64,000 nucleotides of DNA, from contig NZ_CP029331.1 in the NCBI RefSeq assembly GCF_003345255.1, positions 1,550,001-1,614,000 of the forward strand, read 5' to 3'. The stretch's first letter is position 1. Each line of letters starts with the position of its first letter. Source of the DNA: Pseudothauera hydrothermalis. GTDB lineage: Bacteria > Pseudomonadota > Gammaproteobacteria > Burkholderiales > Rhodocyclaceae. Below the pieces are notes generated by a model. The model did not search any database. It worked only from the letters and a program-made list of their open reading frames with translations, and was not told where the DNA came from. The position numbers were made by a program, and so were the translations under genes. Shown piece by piece: positions 1-7,762 of this stretch.

Positions 1-343
1 GGCGCGGGGTGGATTTTTGCCGTGCGGCAGCGTCGATTTGTCGAATACGGTCCCGTAGCGTCTGACATTCGGCCTGCTCGGCAGACGAGGCGGGCGGCGA
101 TGGATGACCGCGGCGGCTGCGCTCAACGGCAGGCGGCGCTTTGTCGGTTGGCGCGCCATTGCGGACAAAAGGCTCCACGACGGTCAGGGTGCCCTGCAGT
201 GGGTGCTGCGACGTGGGTTGTGCGCACGGTTGTCCCTGATAGATCGTTCGCTCCCCTACCCTGCATTTGTAGATTTCCGCTTCACCCTGCGCCGGTAACG
301 CTAGGCTTGCGAGCAAGACAACCGGAACGGCGGCAAGACGCAT
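1..343 (-). CDS. DUF4124-type secreted protein, 3' end cut by window edge
   Basis: Reading from the ATG at 343, the frame stays open to the window edge (about 114 codons), so the C-terminus lies outside. The protein starts with a typical Sec signal peptide (MRLAAVPVVLLASLALPAQG). The segment IYKCRVGERTIYQGQPC that follows has the aromatic-Tyr-Lys-Cys...Tyr-x-x-x-Pro-Cys layout of the DUF4124 family of small periplasmic proteins. A basic, proline-rich linker and an Arg/Gln-rich, possibly helical segment come next. An in-frame TGA at 347-349 just upstream fixes the start. The molecular role of DUF4124 proteins is unknown. The family call rests on this short motif. Confidence 0.7.
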   Translation of the reverse strand, partial: MRLAAVPVVLLASLALPAQGEAEIYKCRVGERTIYQGQPCAQPTSQHPLQGTLTVVEPFVRNGAPTDKAPPAVERSRRGHPSPPASSAEQAECQTLRDRIRQIDAAARQKSTPR

Positions 344-443
344 CGATCATGTCAGGTAATACACAAACGCAGAAGATAGCAGATTTGCTGTGATGACATT
401 GTATTGATCGCGCGCAAATGCCAAGGCTTTGCTGCAGACAGGC

Positions 444-1817
444 TCAACGGTCCAATTCGCGCAAAGTATCCAACGCCTGTTCGATGCGCTCTACCCCCAT
501 CACCCGCATGCCGGCGATGGATTGTCGGGGCGCATTGGCTTTGGGCACGATGGCTGCCGAAAAACCGAGTTTGGCCGCCTCTTTCAAGCGCTCCTGACCG
601 CGCGGTGCCGGACGGATTTCGCCGGCCAGACCGACTTCGCCAAACACCGCCAGCTCGCGCGGCAGCGGACGGTTGCGCAGCGAAGAGACGATGGCCAGCA
701 ACACCGCTAAATCGGCGGCCGGCTCGCTGATTTTGACCCCGCCCACCGCATTGACGAACACGTCCTGATCGAAGCAGGCGATTCCGGCATGGCGGTGCGC
801 CACTGCCAGCAGCATCGCCAAGCGGTTTTGCTCCAGCCCCACCGACAAGCGCCTGGGATTTGGACTGTGGGCGGTATCGACCAGTGCCTGCACTTCCACC
901 AGCAGCGGGCGGGTGCCCTCCTGGGTGACCAGCACGCAACTACCCGGCACCTGTTGGGCGTGTTGGGACAAAAAAATGGCCGAGGGATTGCTCACGCCCC
1001 TCAGTCCGCGGTCGGTCATAGCGAAAACGCCCAGTTCGTTCACCGCGCCAAAGCGGTTTTTGAATGCGCGTATTAGGCGAAAGCTGGAATGAGTGTCGCC
1101 CTCGAAGTACAGCACGGTATCGACGATGTGTTCCAGCACACGCGGACCGGCCAGCGCGCCGTCCTTGGTGACATGGCCAACCAGGATCAAGCTGGTGCCG
1201 CTTTGCTTGGCGAAGCGGGTGAGCTGCGCGGCACATTCGCGCACCTGAGCCACCGAGCCTGGGGCCGATTGCAGCGCCTCGGTATAGACGGTCTGAATGG
1301 AATCGATGACCGCGATTCTGGGTTTGGCATCCTTGAGGATGCCGAGGATGCGCTCAAGATTGATTTCGGCCAGTAACTGTAGCGGTGCAGAGGTCAAATG
1401 CAGGCGCTGGGCGCGCAAGGCCACTTGTTCGCCGGATTCTTCCCCGCTCACATAGACCGCGGGTTCAGTTGCCGCAACACGGGACAGCGCCTGGAGCAGC
1501 AGTGTGGACTTGCCGATTCCCGGGTCACCGCCAATTAGCACCACTGCACCCGGCACCAGGCCGCCACCCAGCACGCGGTCGAATTCCTCGATGCCGGTCG
1601 GCATGCGCGGCGCCTCGCGCGGTTCCAGCTCGGCAAGCGACTGCAGGCGACCAGTGGTGCCGGCCAGTGCAGCAAAGCGGCTACCGCCGGCTGCGCCCTG
1701 CTCCACCACCGACTCCACCAGCGTGTTCCAGGCGCTACACTGCGGACACTGCCCCTGCCAGCGCAGGCTTTGCGCACCGCATGCGGTGCAAAGGTATGCA
1801 GTTTTGGTCTTGGCCAT
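444..1817 (-). CDS. radA: DNA repair protein RadA
   Basis: RadA is a RecA-related ATPase that promotes branch migration of recombination intermediates. The 457-aa protein has the expected order. An N-terminal C4 zinc finger has Cys10, Cys13, Cys24 and Cys27. A Walker A motif, GGDPGIGKST, sits at about 96-105. The RadA-specific KNRFG motif is at about 253-257. A C-terminal Lon-protease-like domain includes GGVKISEPAADLAVLLAI. Length matches E. coli RadA (about 460 aa). The start ATG shares a base with the stop of the upstream LysR gene (TGATG), so translation is probably coupled. That pairing is unusual in function and may be only positional. Confidence 0.96.
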   Translation of the reverse strand: MAKTKTAYLCTACGAQSLRWQGQCPQCSAWNTLVESVVEQGAAGGSRFAALAGTTGRLQSLAELEPREAPRMPTGIEEFDRVLGGGLVPGAVVLIGGDPGIGKSTLLLQALSRVAATEPAVYVSGEESGEQVALRAQRLHLTSAPLQLLAEINLERILGILKDAKPRIAVIDSIQTVYTEALQSAPGSVAQVRECAAQLTRFAKQSGTSLILVGHVTKDGALAGPRVLEHIVDTVLYFEGDTHSSFRLIRAFKNRFGAVNELGVFAMTDRGLRGVSNPSAIFLSQHAQQVPGSCVLVTQEGTRPLLVEVQALVDTAHSPNPRRLSVGLEQNRLAMLLAVAHRHAGIACFDQDVFVNAVGGVKISEPAADLAVLLAIVSSLRNRPLPRELAVFGEVGLAGEIRPAPRGQERLKEAAKLGFSAAIVPKANAPRQSIAGMRVMGVERIEQALDTLRELDR

Positions 1818-2737
1818 CAGAGTGTATTCATCGGTGCGTTGGCCATACGGGCAAGTTGCTCGGTGGCGTAGTCGGCAAAGGTGGTAATCAAGCGGGAGCG
1901 GAATTTGTCGCGCGGCAGGATGACTTCCAACGGTGTATAGAGCGGCGGATCGAGTGGCACCGCCACCAACCGACCCTCGCGGATGTCACGCTGGATGGCG
2001 GCGCTGGAGGCAATGGCAAAGCCCAGCCCTTCTGCGGCCAGATGCTTGACTGTGGCCAGGCTGCCAAGCTCCGCGCAAATCGTGATGTCGTCATCGGCCA
2101 CCCCGCCGGCGCGGAAAAAACCTTCGGCCAGAATATGAATTGCGTTGCCGGGATCACGGTTGATAAAGGCATGGCCGACCAGATCGCGCGCAGCAAGCTT
2201 TTCGGCACGCGCCAGCGGATGCGCAGGATGACAGATCACTAGCAATTCGTCGCGCGCAGCACTGCGGCGCTCTATGCCGGGTAGGTCGGAGACGATTTCA
2301 ATCAACCCCACGTCCAGATCGCGGGCGGCAACCCGTTCTTCGGTGAGCTGGGAATTGCCTACGACAACCCGCGGCGTCACCCGCGGATAGCGGCGTTTGA
2401 ATCCTTCCAGCAAACGCGGTAGCCAGTACGCGGCGATCGTTGTGCTGGTACCGATATGAAGGTGACCGGAGAGCTCATCGGTCAGCTCCGACACCCGCGC
2501 TTCCAATTCCTCCGACAGGCTGAGGATACGTTCTGCGTAGGCAAAAACGATCTCTCCGGCGGGCGTCAGTGTGACCTTGCCATGGCCACGCTCAAGTAGC
2601 CGGGTGTCGAAGTGCTCTTCGAGTTGTTTGATTTGAAAGGTGACCGCCGGTTGGGTCATGAATAGATGCTCGGCCGCGCGGGTAAAAGAGCCATGCTTGG
2701 CCACCGCGTGGAATACCTGGAGTCTCCGATCCGCCAT
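1817..2737 (-). CDS. LysR-family transcriptional regulator
   Basis: The 306-aa protein has an N-terminal winged helix-turn-helix (residues 1-60, including GSFTRAAEHLFMTQPAVTFQ) followed by a LysR substrate-binding domain in two lobes. The N-terminal domain resembles the CbbR/CysB-like group, but I cannot assign a ligand. It overlaps the radA start by one base and is divergent from lplT across 156 bp. That intergenic region carries a long-range 10-bp inverted repeat that could be its operator. LysR regulators usually control a divergent neighbour, so lplT is the first candidate target; this is inference. Confidence 0.9.
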   Translation of the reverse strand: MADRRLQVFHAVAKHGSFTRAAEHLFMTQPAVTFQIKQLEEHFDTRLLERGHGKVTLTPAGEIVFAYAERILSLSEELEARVSELTDELSGHLHIGTSTTIAAYWLPRLLEGFKRRYPRVTPRVVVGNSQLTEERVAARDLDVGLIEIVSDLPGIERRSAARDELLVICHPAHPLARAEKLAARDLVGHAFINRDPGNAIHILAEGFFRAGGVADDDITICAELGSLATVKHLAAEGLGFAIASSAAIQRDIREGRLVAVPLDPPLYTPLEVILPRDKFRSRLITTFADYATEQLARMANAPMNTL

Positions 2738-2767
2738 GATTTCGATAAGTTTGACTTATGGGCGTGA

Positions 2768-2829
2768 TTACAACATGAATCGATCAGCAGCTGAGCCATC
2801 TTTGGGACAAACCTTGTTCCATGTTGTAA
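2768..2829. promoter_or_regulatory. Long-range inverted repeat between lysR and lplT
   Basis: TTACAACATG at 2768-2777 is exactly repeated in inverted orientation as CATGTTGTAA at 2820-2829, with 42 bp between. A TTGTAA hexamer at 2824-2829 lies 17 bp before TGATAT at 2847-2852, a possible promoter for lplT. The two half sites could be LysR-type operator sites that loop. No binding data are available. Confidence 0.45.
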
Positions 2830-2893
2830 CGGCGGTGATGGCTTCATGATATAAACCGCCTTCCCTGTCCTACCACCTTGGCGATAGCGCTCG

Positions 2894-4144
2894 ATGCCGC
2901 TCGGCTTTTACATCATCATGGCAGCGCAGTTTTTTTCTGCGCTGGCCGACAACGCCTTGCTGATCATCGCTATCGCCCTGTTACGGGACATGGCGGCACC
3001 CGCCGAGTATGAACCGCTGCTAAAGCTCGCCTTCACCATCTCGTATGTGGCGCTGGCCGCTTTCGTCGGCGCTTTTGCCGACTCCATGCCCAAGTGGCGG
3101 GTCATGCTGATCAGCAACACCATCAAGATCGGCGGCTGTTTGATGCTCATACTGGGCGCACACCCGCTGTTTGCCTACGCGGTCATCGGCCTGGGCGCGG
3201 CAGCCTATTCGCCCGCCAAGTACGGCATTCTGACCGAGTATCTCCCGCACCGTCTGTTGGTGGTGGCCAATGGTTGGATCGAGGGGCTTACCGTGGGCGC
3301 TATCATTTTGGGAACGGTGATCGGCGGTGCGCTGATCCGTTCCGACGTTTCGAGTTGGATAGCCGGTTTTGGCCTGCCCGGCGTCGACAGTGCGCTGCAG
3401 GCGGTGGTGGCGCTGGTAGGGCTGTTTTATCTGCTTGCCGCGTTATTCAATCTTTACATCCCGGACACCGGGGTGGATCACAAGCCGCTCAAAAACAACC
3501 CGCTGTACCTGCTGCATGACTTCAACCACTGCTTGAAGCTGCTATGGCGCGATAAACTCGGACAGATTTCCTTGGCAGTCACCACGCTGTTTTGGGGCGC
3601 CGGCGCCACGTTGCAGTTCATCGTCATCAAGTGGGCGGAGCACAATCTCGATTTCGATTTGTCGCAAGCCTCGATGCTGCAGGGTGTGGTTGCCATCGGC
3701 ATTGCCGCCGGATCGGTGATGGCCGCGCGCATGATTACTTTGCGCCGTTCGGTGCAGGTGATTCCGCTGGGCATTGCCATGGGGCTGGTGGTCATCCTGA
3801 TGACCGGCGTCACGCATGCGGCACTGGCGATGGTGCTGATGGTGGCAATCGGCGCATTGGCCGGTTTTTTCGTTGTGCCGATGAATGCGTTGTTGCAGCA
3901 CCGCGGCCATATCCTGATGGGCGCCGGACATTCGATTGCGGTGCAAAACTTCAACGAAAACCTGTCTATTTTGATCATGACCGGTCTGTACGCCCTGTTG
4001 ATCAAAACCGGGGTGTCGATCAATGTGGTGATCGTGCTGTTTGGCCTGTTCGTGGCCGGCACCATGTGGCTGGTGCGTCGCCAACACCACAAGAATCAAC
4101 GCGAATTCGACGCGGTTGCGCTGCTGGAAGACCGCGCACACTGA
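2894..4144 (+). CDS. lplT: Lysophospholipid transporter LplT
   Basis: This 416-aa major-facilitator protein has about 12 hydrophobic segments and starts directly in the first (MPLGFYIIMAAQFFSALADN). The conserved segments ADNALLIIAIALLRD and AAYSPAKYGILTEYLP are characteristic of LplT. LplT flips lysophospholipids across the inner membrane for re-acylation. In enterobacteria it is next to the acyltransferase gene aas; here it stands alone after a divergent LysR gene, so the acyltransferase must be elsewhere. Length matches the family (about 400 aa). Confidence 0.9.
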   Translation: MPLGFYIIMAAQFFSALADNALLIIAIALLRDMAAPAEYEPLLKLAFTISYVALAAFVGAFADSMPKWRVMLISNTIKIGGCLMLILGAHPLFAYAVIGLGAAAYSPAKYGILTEYLPHRLLVVANGWIEGLTVGAIILGTVIGGALIRSDVSSWIAGFGLPGVDSALQAVVALVGLFYLLAALFNLYIPDTGVDHKPLKNNPLYLLHDFNHCLKLLWRDKLGQISLAVTTLFWGAGATLQFIVIKWAEHNLDFDLSQASMLQGVVAIGIAAGSVMAARMITLRRSVQVIPLGIAMGLVVILMTGVTHAALAMVLMVAIGALAGFFVVPMNALLQHRGHILMGAGHSIAVQNFNENLSILIMTGLYALLIKTGVSINVVIVLFGLFVAGTMWLVRRQHHKNQREFDAVALLEDRAH

Positions 4145-4180
4145 CCCGGCTGTCAACGCGGAGCCTGCCCAGCCGGTCTA

Positions 4181-4213
4181 GCAGGTCGTTGAAAAGCTAT
4201 TGCGCTGGGCTGT
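4181..4213 (+). repeat. Decayed left end of the miniature inverted-repeat element
   Basis: GCAGGTCGTTGAAAA at 4181-4195 matches the terminal repeat of the full copy at 50486-50629 with one change. The next 20 bases still match that copy at about 15 positions, so homology extends past the terminus. The remnant runs up to the stop codon of the UDG gene (4213-4215). A matching right end in inverted orientation is at 6346-6363. Confidence 0.6.
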
Positions 4214-5091
4214 CAGGTCTTGCTGCCCAAAGCCGCCATTTCTCGGCGGGCAAAGCACAGATCTTCCCAGGCCTTGGCTTTCTCCCATTGGTTGCGCAGC
4301 AGATAGGCCGGATGGTAGGTGACCACCACCGGAATGCCGCGATAGGCAAAGCGCTTGCCCCGTGCCGCACCAATGCGCACCTCGGTTTCCAGCAAGGATT
4401 GCGCTGCCGGCCGCCCCAATGCGATGATGAGTCGAGGTTGCAGCAGCTCGATTTGACGGACCAGGAAAGGCCGGCAGGCGGCAATTTCGTCAGCTTCCGG
4501 CGTGCGGTTGAGCGGCGGGCGGCACTTGACCGCATTGGCGATGTACACATCTTCCCCGCGCCGCAGTCCGATCGAGGCCAGCATATTGTCGAGCAAATGA
4601 CCGGCTGCGCCGACAAAGGGTTGGCCGCGTTTATCCTCTTCCGCCCCCGGCCCCTCGCCGACGAACAACCAGCGCGCCTTGCGGTCACCGACGCCGGGCA
4701 CGGCTTGGTGACGCTTTTCGCACAACCGGCAGGCACGACAGGCGCGGATTTCTGTTTCTAAGGCGTCCCAATCCAGCGCATCGATACGCGCGATACGCCC
4801 GGGATCGGTGTGGGAAGATGAGGTCGGCGCAGGCCCCCTACCCTCAACGGCTGCGGCGCATGCCACGGATATCGATTCGCCCGGTGCGGCCTGCACCCTC
4901 TGCCCAGCGCCCGCTGCGGGCGGCACCGTTATCCTGTTGTGCTCAGAGGCCGCAGCAGCTGGTGCCGCAAGCTCGGCTGGCCGATCGGTTCTGTCGATGT
5001 GGTCTGTTGTGTCGTTGCCCGCTGCGCGCAGGCGCCAGATCGGGGCAAGCCCCAGCTCACGTAACAGCGCATCCCGACGGTAGGCCATCAC
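4213..5091 (-). CDS. Uracil-DNA glycosylase, family 4 (Fe-S type)
   Basis: The C-terminal 170 residues are a family 4 uracil-DNA glycosylase that excises uracil from DNA. Visible family features are a cysteine pair at the start of the domain (RACRACRLCEKR) for the 4Fe-4S cluster, the GEGPGAEED motif of the active site, NAVKCRPP, and the C-terminal HPAYLLR motif. The N-terminal 110 residues are low-complexity Ala/Pro-rich, a linker common in proteobacterial members. Its start overlaps the rimI stop (ATGA). The order tsaB-rimI-UDG forms one operon, widely conserved in betaproteobacteria. The stop codon touches a decayed repeat terminus. Confidence 0.93.
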   Translation of the reverse strand: MMAYRRDALLRELGLAPIWRLRAAGNDTTDHIDRTDRPAELAAPAAAASEHNRITVPPAAGAGQRVQAAPGESISVACAAAVEGRGPAPTSSSHTDPGRIARIDALDWDALETEIRACRACRLCEKRHQAVPGVGDRKARWLFVGEGPGAEEDKRGQPFVGAAGHLLDNMLASIGLRRGEDVYIANAVKCRPPLNRTPEADEIAACRPFLVRQIELLQPRLIIALGRPAAQSLLETEVRIGAARGKRFAYRGIPVVVTYHPAYLLRNQWEKAKAWEDLCFARREMAALGSKT

Positions 5092-5573
5092 AGCGCCAAT
5101 CTCATCACAATCGCATCCTCCCGTCCCTCAGGCGCCGGGTAATAGGCTTTGCGCCGGCCAATTGGCTGAAAGCCAGCGCGTTCATAGAGTGCGCGCGCGA
5201 CAAGGTTGGAGGGGCGCACCTCTAGAAAAAACTGCACGGCACCGCTTTCCTTGGCCCGTTCGCACAAAAAAGCCAGTAAGGCCGCACCCAGGCCGCGGCC
5301 CTGCGCGGCGCGAGCCACACTGATATTGAGTAAATGCGCCTCGTCCAGTACCAAAAGCATGACCGCATAGGCACAAGGCTTGTCGTCCACACGCGCAATC
5401 CATGCACTATAGCCTGCATCCAGCGAATCGCTGAAATTGCCCCGCGTCCAGGGATAAGGATGCAATTCGGCCTCCATGGCCAGTACCCAGTCCAGATCTT
5501 GCTCGGACATCGGCACGTAGGTCGGCGTCAGCGCTTTTGGAGCGTCGACCTTGCCGGCACATCCGTGCTTCAC
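5088..5573 (-). CDS. rimI: Ribosomal-protein-alanine N-acetyltransferase RimI
   Basis: This GNAT-fold acetyltransferase acetylates the N-terminal alanine of ribosomal protein S18 in E. coli. Conserved parts are EAELHPYPWT near the N-terminus, the acetyl-CoA loop ARAAQGRGLGAALL and EVRPSNLVARALYERAGF. A longer frame reaches 5882 but runs through tsaB. I place the start at the GTG at 5573, which overlaps the tsaB stop (GTGA) and gives 161 aa. The internal ATG at 5510 would remove the first strand of the fold. It overlaps the UDG gene by ATGA. Confidence 0.88.
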   Translation of the reverse strand: MKHGCAGKVDAPKALTPTYVPMSEQDLDWVLAMEAELHPYPWTRGNFSDSLDAGYSAWIARVDDKPCAYAVMLLVLDEAHLLNISVARAAQGRGLGAALLAFLCERAKESGAVQFFLEVRPSNLVARALYERAGFQPIGRRKAYYPAPEGREDAIVMRLAL

Positions 5574-6262
5574 GCCCGCCCTCCGCGCGCCAAACGCTCG
5601 GCGGTGGTCAACGCCACCTTGTCCCGGATATACAACGGCGCAGCCAGCTCCGGGGCGAGCGCTGCGCCACGTTGCAATTCGAGCACGGCCAGACGGGCTA
5701 CATCGGCGGCACGGGGCACGACGGCAGGTTCGACCTGAAAAAACCGTCCAGGCCAGCGCTCGGCAAGATCGGGGTAGGCAGCAAAGCCGGAACCCAACGC
5801 ACACCATTGCCCATCGGGAAGCGAGACAGCCTCCGGGGGGGCGCAGCGCGGTGCCTGGTAGGTACGCAGTCCGCTTGGGCAACGCTCATAAGCGGCATAG
5901 TAAAGTTCGTTCATGCGCGCATCGGTGGCCACAAAAACGCGCGCGCCCTCGCCCTGCATGGCAAGCGCGGCCAGGCTGCAGATCGGCACTACGCCAAGGC
6001 CGGCTCCAAGCGCCAAACCTTGAGCCGCGGCACAGGCCAGACGTAAGCCGGTAAAAGCGCCCGGTCCGCTGCCAAAGGCGATGGCGTCCAGTTCACCGAC
6101 AAGCGTTCCAGCCTCGGCCAGCAGCGCGCGAATTTCCGGCAGCAGATGATTGGAATGGTTGGCCTGCCCAACCAACTCCTTATTCAGCACGGTGTCGTCG
6201 GTCAATAACGCGATACTGCCGCGCTCACAGGATGTTTCGATGGCAAGAATTTTCATGGCCAC
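5570..6262 (-). CDS. tsaB: tRNA N6-threonylcarbamoyladenosine protein TsaB
   Basis: TsaB is an ASKHA-fold scaffold that partners TsaD and TsaE in making t6A37 in ANN-decoding tRNAs. The 230-aa protein begins MAMKILAIETSCERGSIAL, the family signature, and has FGSGPGAFTGLRLACAAAQG at about 63-82. It is the first gene of the tsaB-rimI-UDG operon with overlapping starts and stops. Length matches E. coli TsaB (231 aa). Confidence 0.95.
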   Translation of the reverse strand: MAMKILAIETSCERGSIALLTDDTVLNKELVGQANHSNHLLPEIRALLAEAGTLVGELDAIAFGSGPGAFTGLRLACAAAQGLALGAGLGVVPICSLAALAMQGEGARVFVATDARMNELYYAAYERCPSGLRTYQAPRCAPPEAVSLPDGQWCALGSGFAAYPDLAERWPGRFFQVEPAVVPRAADVARLAVLELQRGAALAPELAAPLYIRDKVALTTAERLARGGRA

Positions 6263-6345
6263 CGCATTTTAGCGGTTTGCGCCGGCTGGCCGGCACTTTG
6301 GCTGTCTGTCCAGGTAAACCTTTACCGCCAATGACCGAGAGCAGT

Positions 6346-6366
6346 CGTTTTTCAACGGCCTGCTAA
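6346..6366 (-). repeat. Solo right terminus of the miniature inverted-repeat element
   Basis: The 18 bases 6346-6363 (CGTTTTTCAACGGCCTGC) match the right end of the copy at 50486-50629, followed by the same TAA. No internal element sequence is recognisable to the left. Bases 6363-6365 (CTA) form the TAG stop of the adjacent minus-strand gene, so the repeat end supplies that stop codon. Confidence 0.65.
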
Positions 6367-6785
6367 CGTTCCGAGTCGTCCGGATAGGCACTCCGCACCG
6401 CGCGCAACAGGTCCAGCCGCAACGCGCTGCGCTCCTCGGCGCTCAGCCGACGAGGTTGCGCAATAGCGCTGTCTGGGCCGCGTCCATTGAGTAGCGCTCG
6501 CCAAGTGACCGATTGGCGCACATCGCGCGCTTGTTCCGGCAAGATGATTGTTTCGGCGATCGTCGGATCGGGCCTGTCCTGGCTGGCCGGATCGACGCCT
6601 GATATCGCCGGAGTTTGGTCAAGCACACTGGCGCGCTCGGTCTCAGGGACGAACACAACGGTATCTTGCGCAACGGCAGCCGGGATGACCCCGCACAACA
6701 GCGTAATCGCCGCAATGCCCGGCAGGCACTGTATCGGAGCCGACATCGATCTGCGGCAAAGCGTGCGTGGGACCGGTTTCATCAT
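6363..6785 (-). CDS. Hypothetical secreted protein
   Basis: I do not recognise this 140-aa protein. An N-terminal hydrophobic segment ending in GVIPAAVAQ looks like a signal peptide with an AxA cleavage site. The mature part is polar, rich in Asp, Pro and Arg, and contains a likely helix (RRLSAEERSALRLDLLRAVR). The frame is open up to 6878. I chose the ATG at 6785 because GAGG lies 9 bases ahead and the signal peptide is then N-terminal. The stop codon lies inside a repeat terminus, so the native C-terminus may once have differed. Confidence 0.6.
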   Translation of the reverse strand: MMKPVPRTLCRRSMSAPIQCLPGIAAITLLCGVIPAAVAQDTVVFVPETERASVLDQTPAISGVDPASQDRPDPTIAETIILPEQARDVRQSVTWRALLNGRGPDSAIAQPRRLSAEERSALRLDLLRAVRSAYPDDSER

Positions 6786-7017
6786 GGGGCATGACCTCTC
6801 AGTACAACCTTCTCGGCGCGGATCATCCACGGTCGCAACAGGGTAAAAGATTAGCCCGAAGGCAGCAGATTGGCGCATCGCAGCCCAGGTTTATCCCCGC
6901 CACTTTGTAAGGGAGTATTGCTTTGCGCCGATTACCTTACGAAGGGTTACGCGCATGCCGGTCCAATGCGCTGGATCAGACTGGTTCCGGGCGATCAGTC
7001 GGGATAGGATGCGCGTC

Positions 7018-7755
7018 ATGAATACAAAAGTCCGCTATCGCATTCTGTTGGTCGACGACGACGCCCGTCTGCGCGACCTACTCTCCCGCTATCTGCAAGA
7101 GCAAGGTTTTACGGTCAAGGCGGTAATCGACGCAGCGGCCATGGACCGCGCGCTGTATCGCGAACATTTTGACCTGCTGGTGCTCGACCTGATGCTGCCC
7201 GGCGAAGACGGCTTATCGATCTGCCGCCGCCTGCGGGCTGCCGACAATCAGATACCCATCATCATGCTGACCGCCAAAGGCGATGATGTTGATCGCATCG
7301 TGGGTCTGGAGATGGGTGCCGACGACTACCTGCCCAAGCCCTTCAACCCGAGAGAATTGGTGGCACGTATCCATGCGGTCATGCGTCGCCGGCCGCCTTC
7401 GTTGCCTGGCGCGCCGACGCCCGAGGACGAAGTGGTGCGTTTCGGTCGGGTCCGAGTCAATCTTGGCACCCGCACCTTGGTACGTGACGACGAGGAGATC
7501 GCGCTCACCACCGGTGAATTTTCGCTGCTCAAGGTGCTGCTGCAGCACCCCCGCCAACCGCTGTCGCGCGACAAATTGATGGAGCTGGCGCGCGGACGCG
7601 AGTACGGTGTGTTCGACCGTGCGATCGATGTTCAGGTCTCGCGTCTGCGCAAACTGGTCGAAGACGATCCGGCCAAACCCCGTTACATTCAGACGGTGTG
7701 GGGATTCGGCTATGTCTTCGTGCCCGACGAACCCAAACCGGCCGACGGCCAATAG
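7018..7755 (+). CDS. OmpR-family response regulator
   Basis: A receiver domain (ILLVDDDARLRDLL; phosphorylatable Asp in LLVLDLMLPGEDG; Lys in LPKPFNPREL) is followed by an OmpR/PhoB winged-helix DNA-binding domain (LSRDKLMELARGREYGVFDR, IDVQVSRLRKLVEDDP, YIQTVWGFGYVF). The protein is 245 aa and close to E. coli OmpR in architecture and sequence. I chose the ATG at 7018 because GGATAGG lies about 9 bases ahead; the ATG at 7009 is too close to it. The histidine kinase follows 7 bp downstream. Confidence 0.92.
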   Translation: MNTKVRYRILLVDDDARLRDLLSRYLQEQGFTVKAVIDAAAMDRALYREHFDLLVLDLMLPGEDGLSICRRLRAADNQIPIIMLTAKGDDVDRIVGLEMGADDYLPKPFNPRELVARIHAVMRRRPPSLPGAPTPEDEVVRFGRVRVNLGTRTLVRDDEEIALTTGEFSLLKVLLQHPRQPLSRDKLMELARGREYGVFDRAIDVQVSRLRKLVEDDPAKPRYIQTVWGFGYVFVPDEPKPADGQ

Positions 7756-7762
7756 CGCCCAC

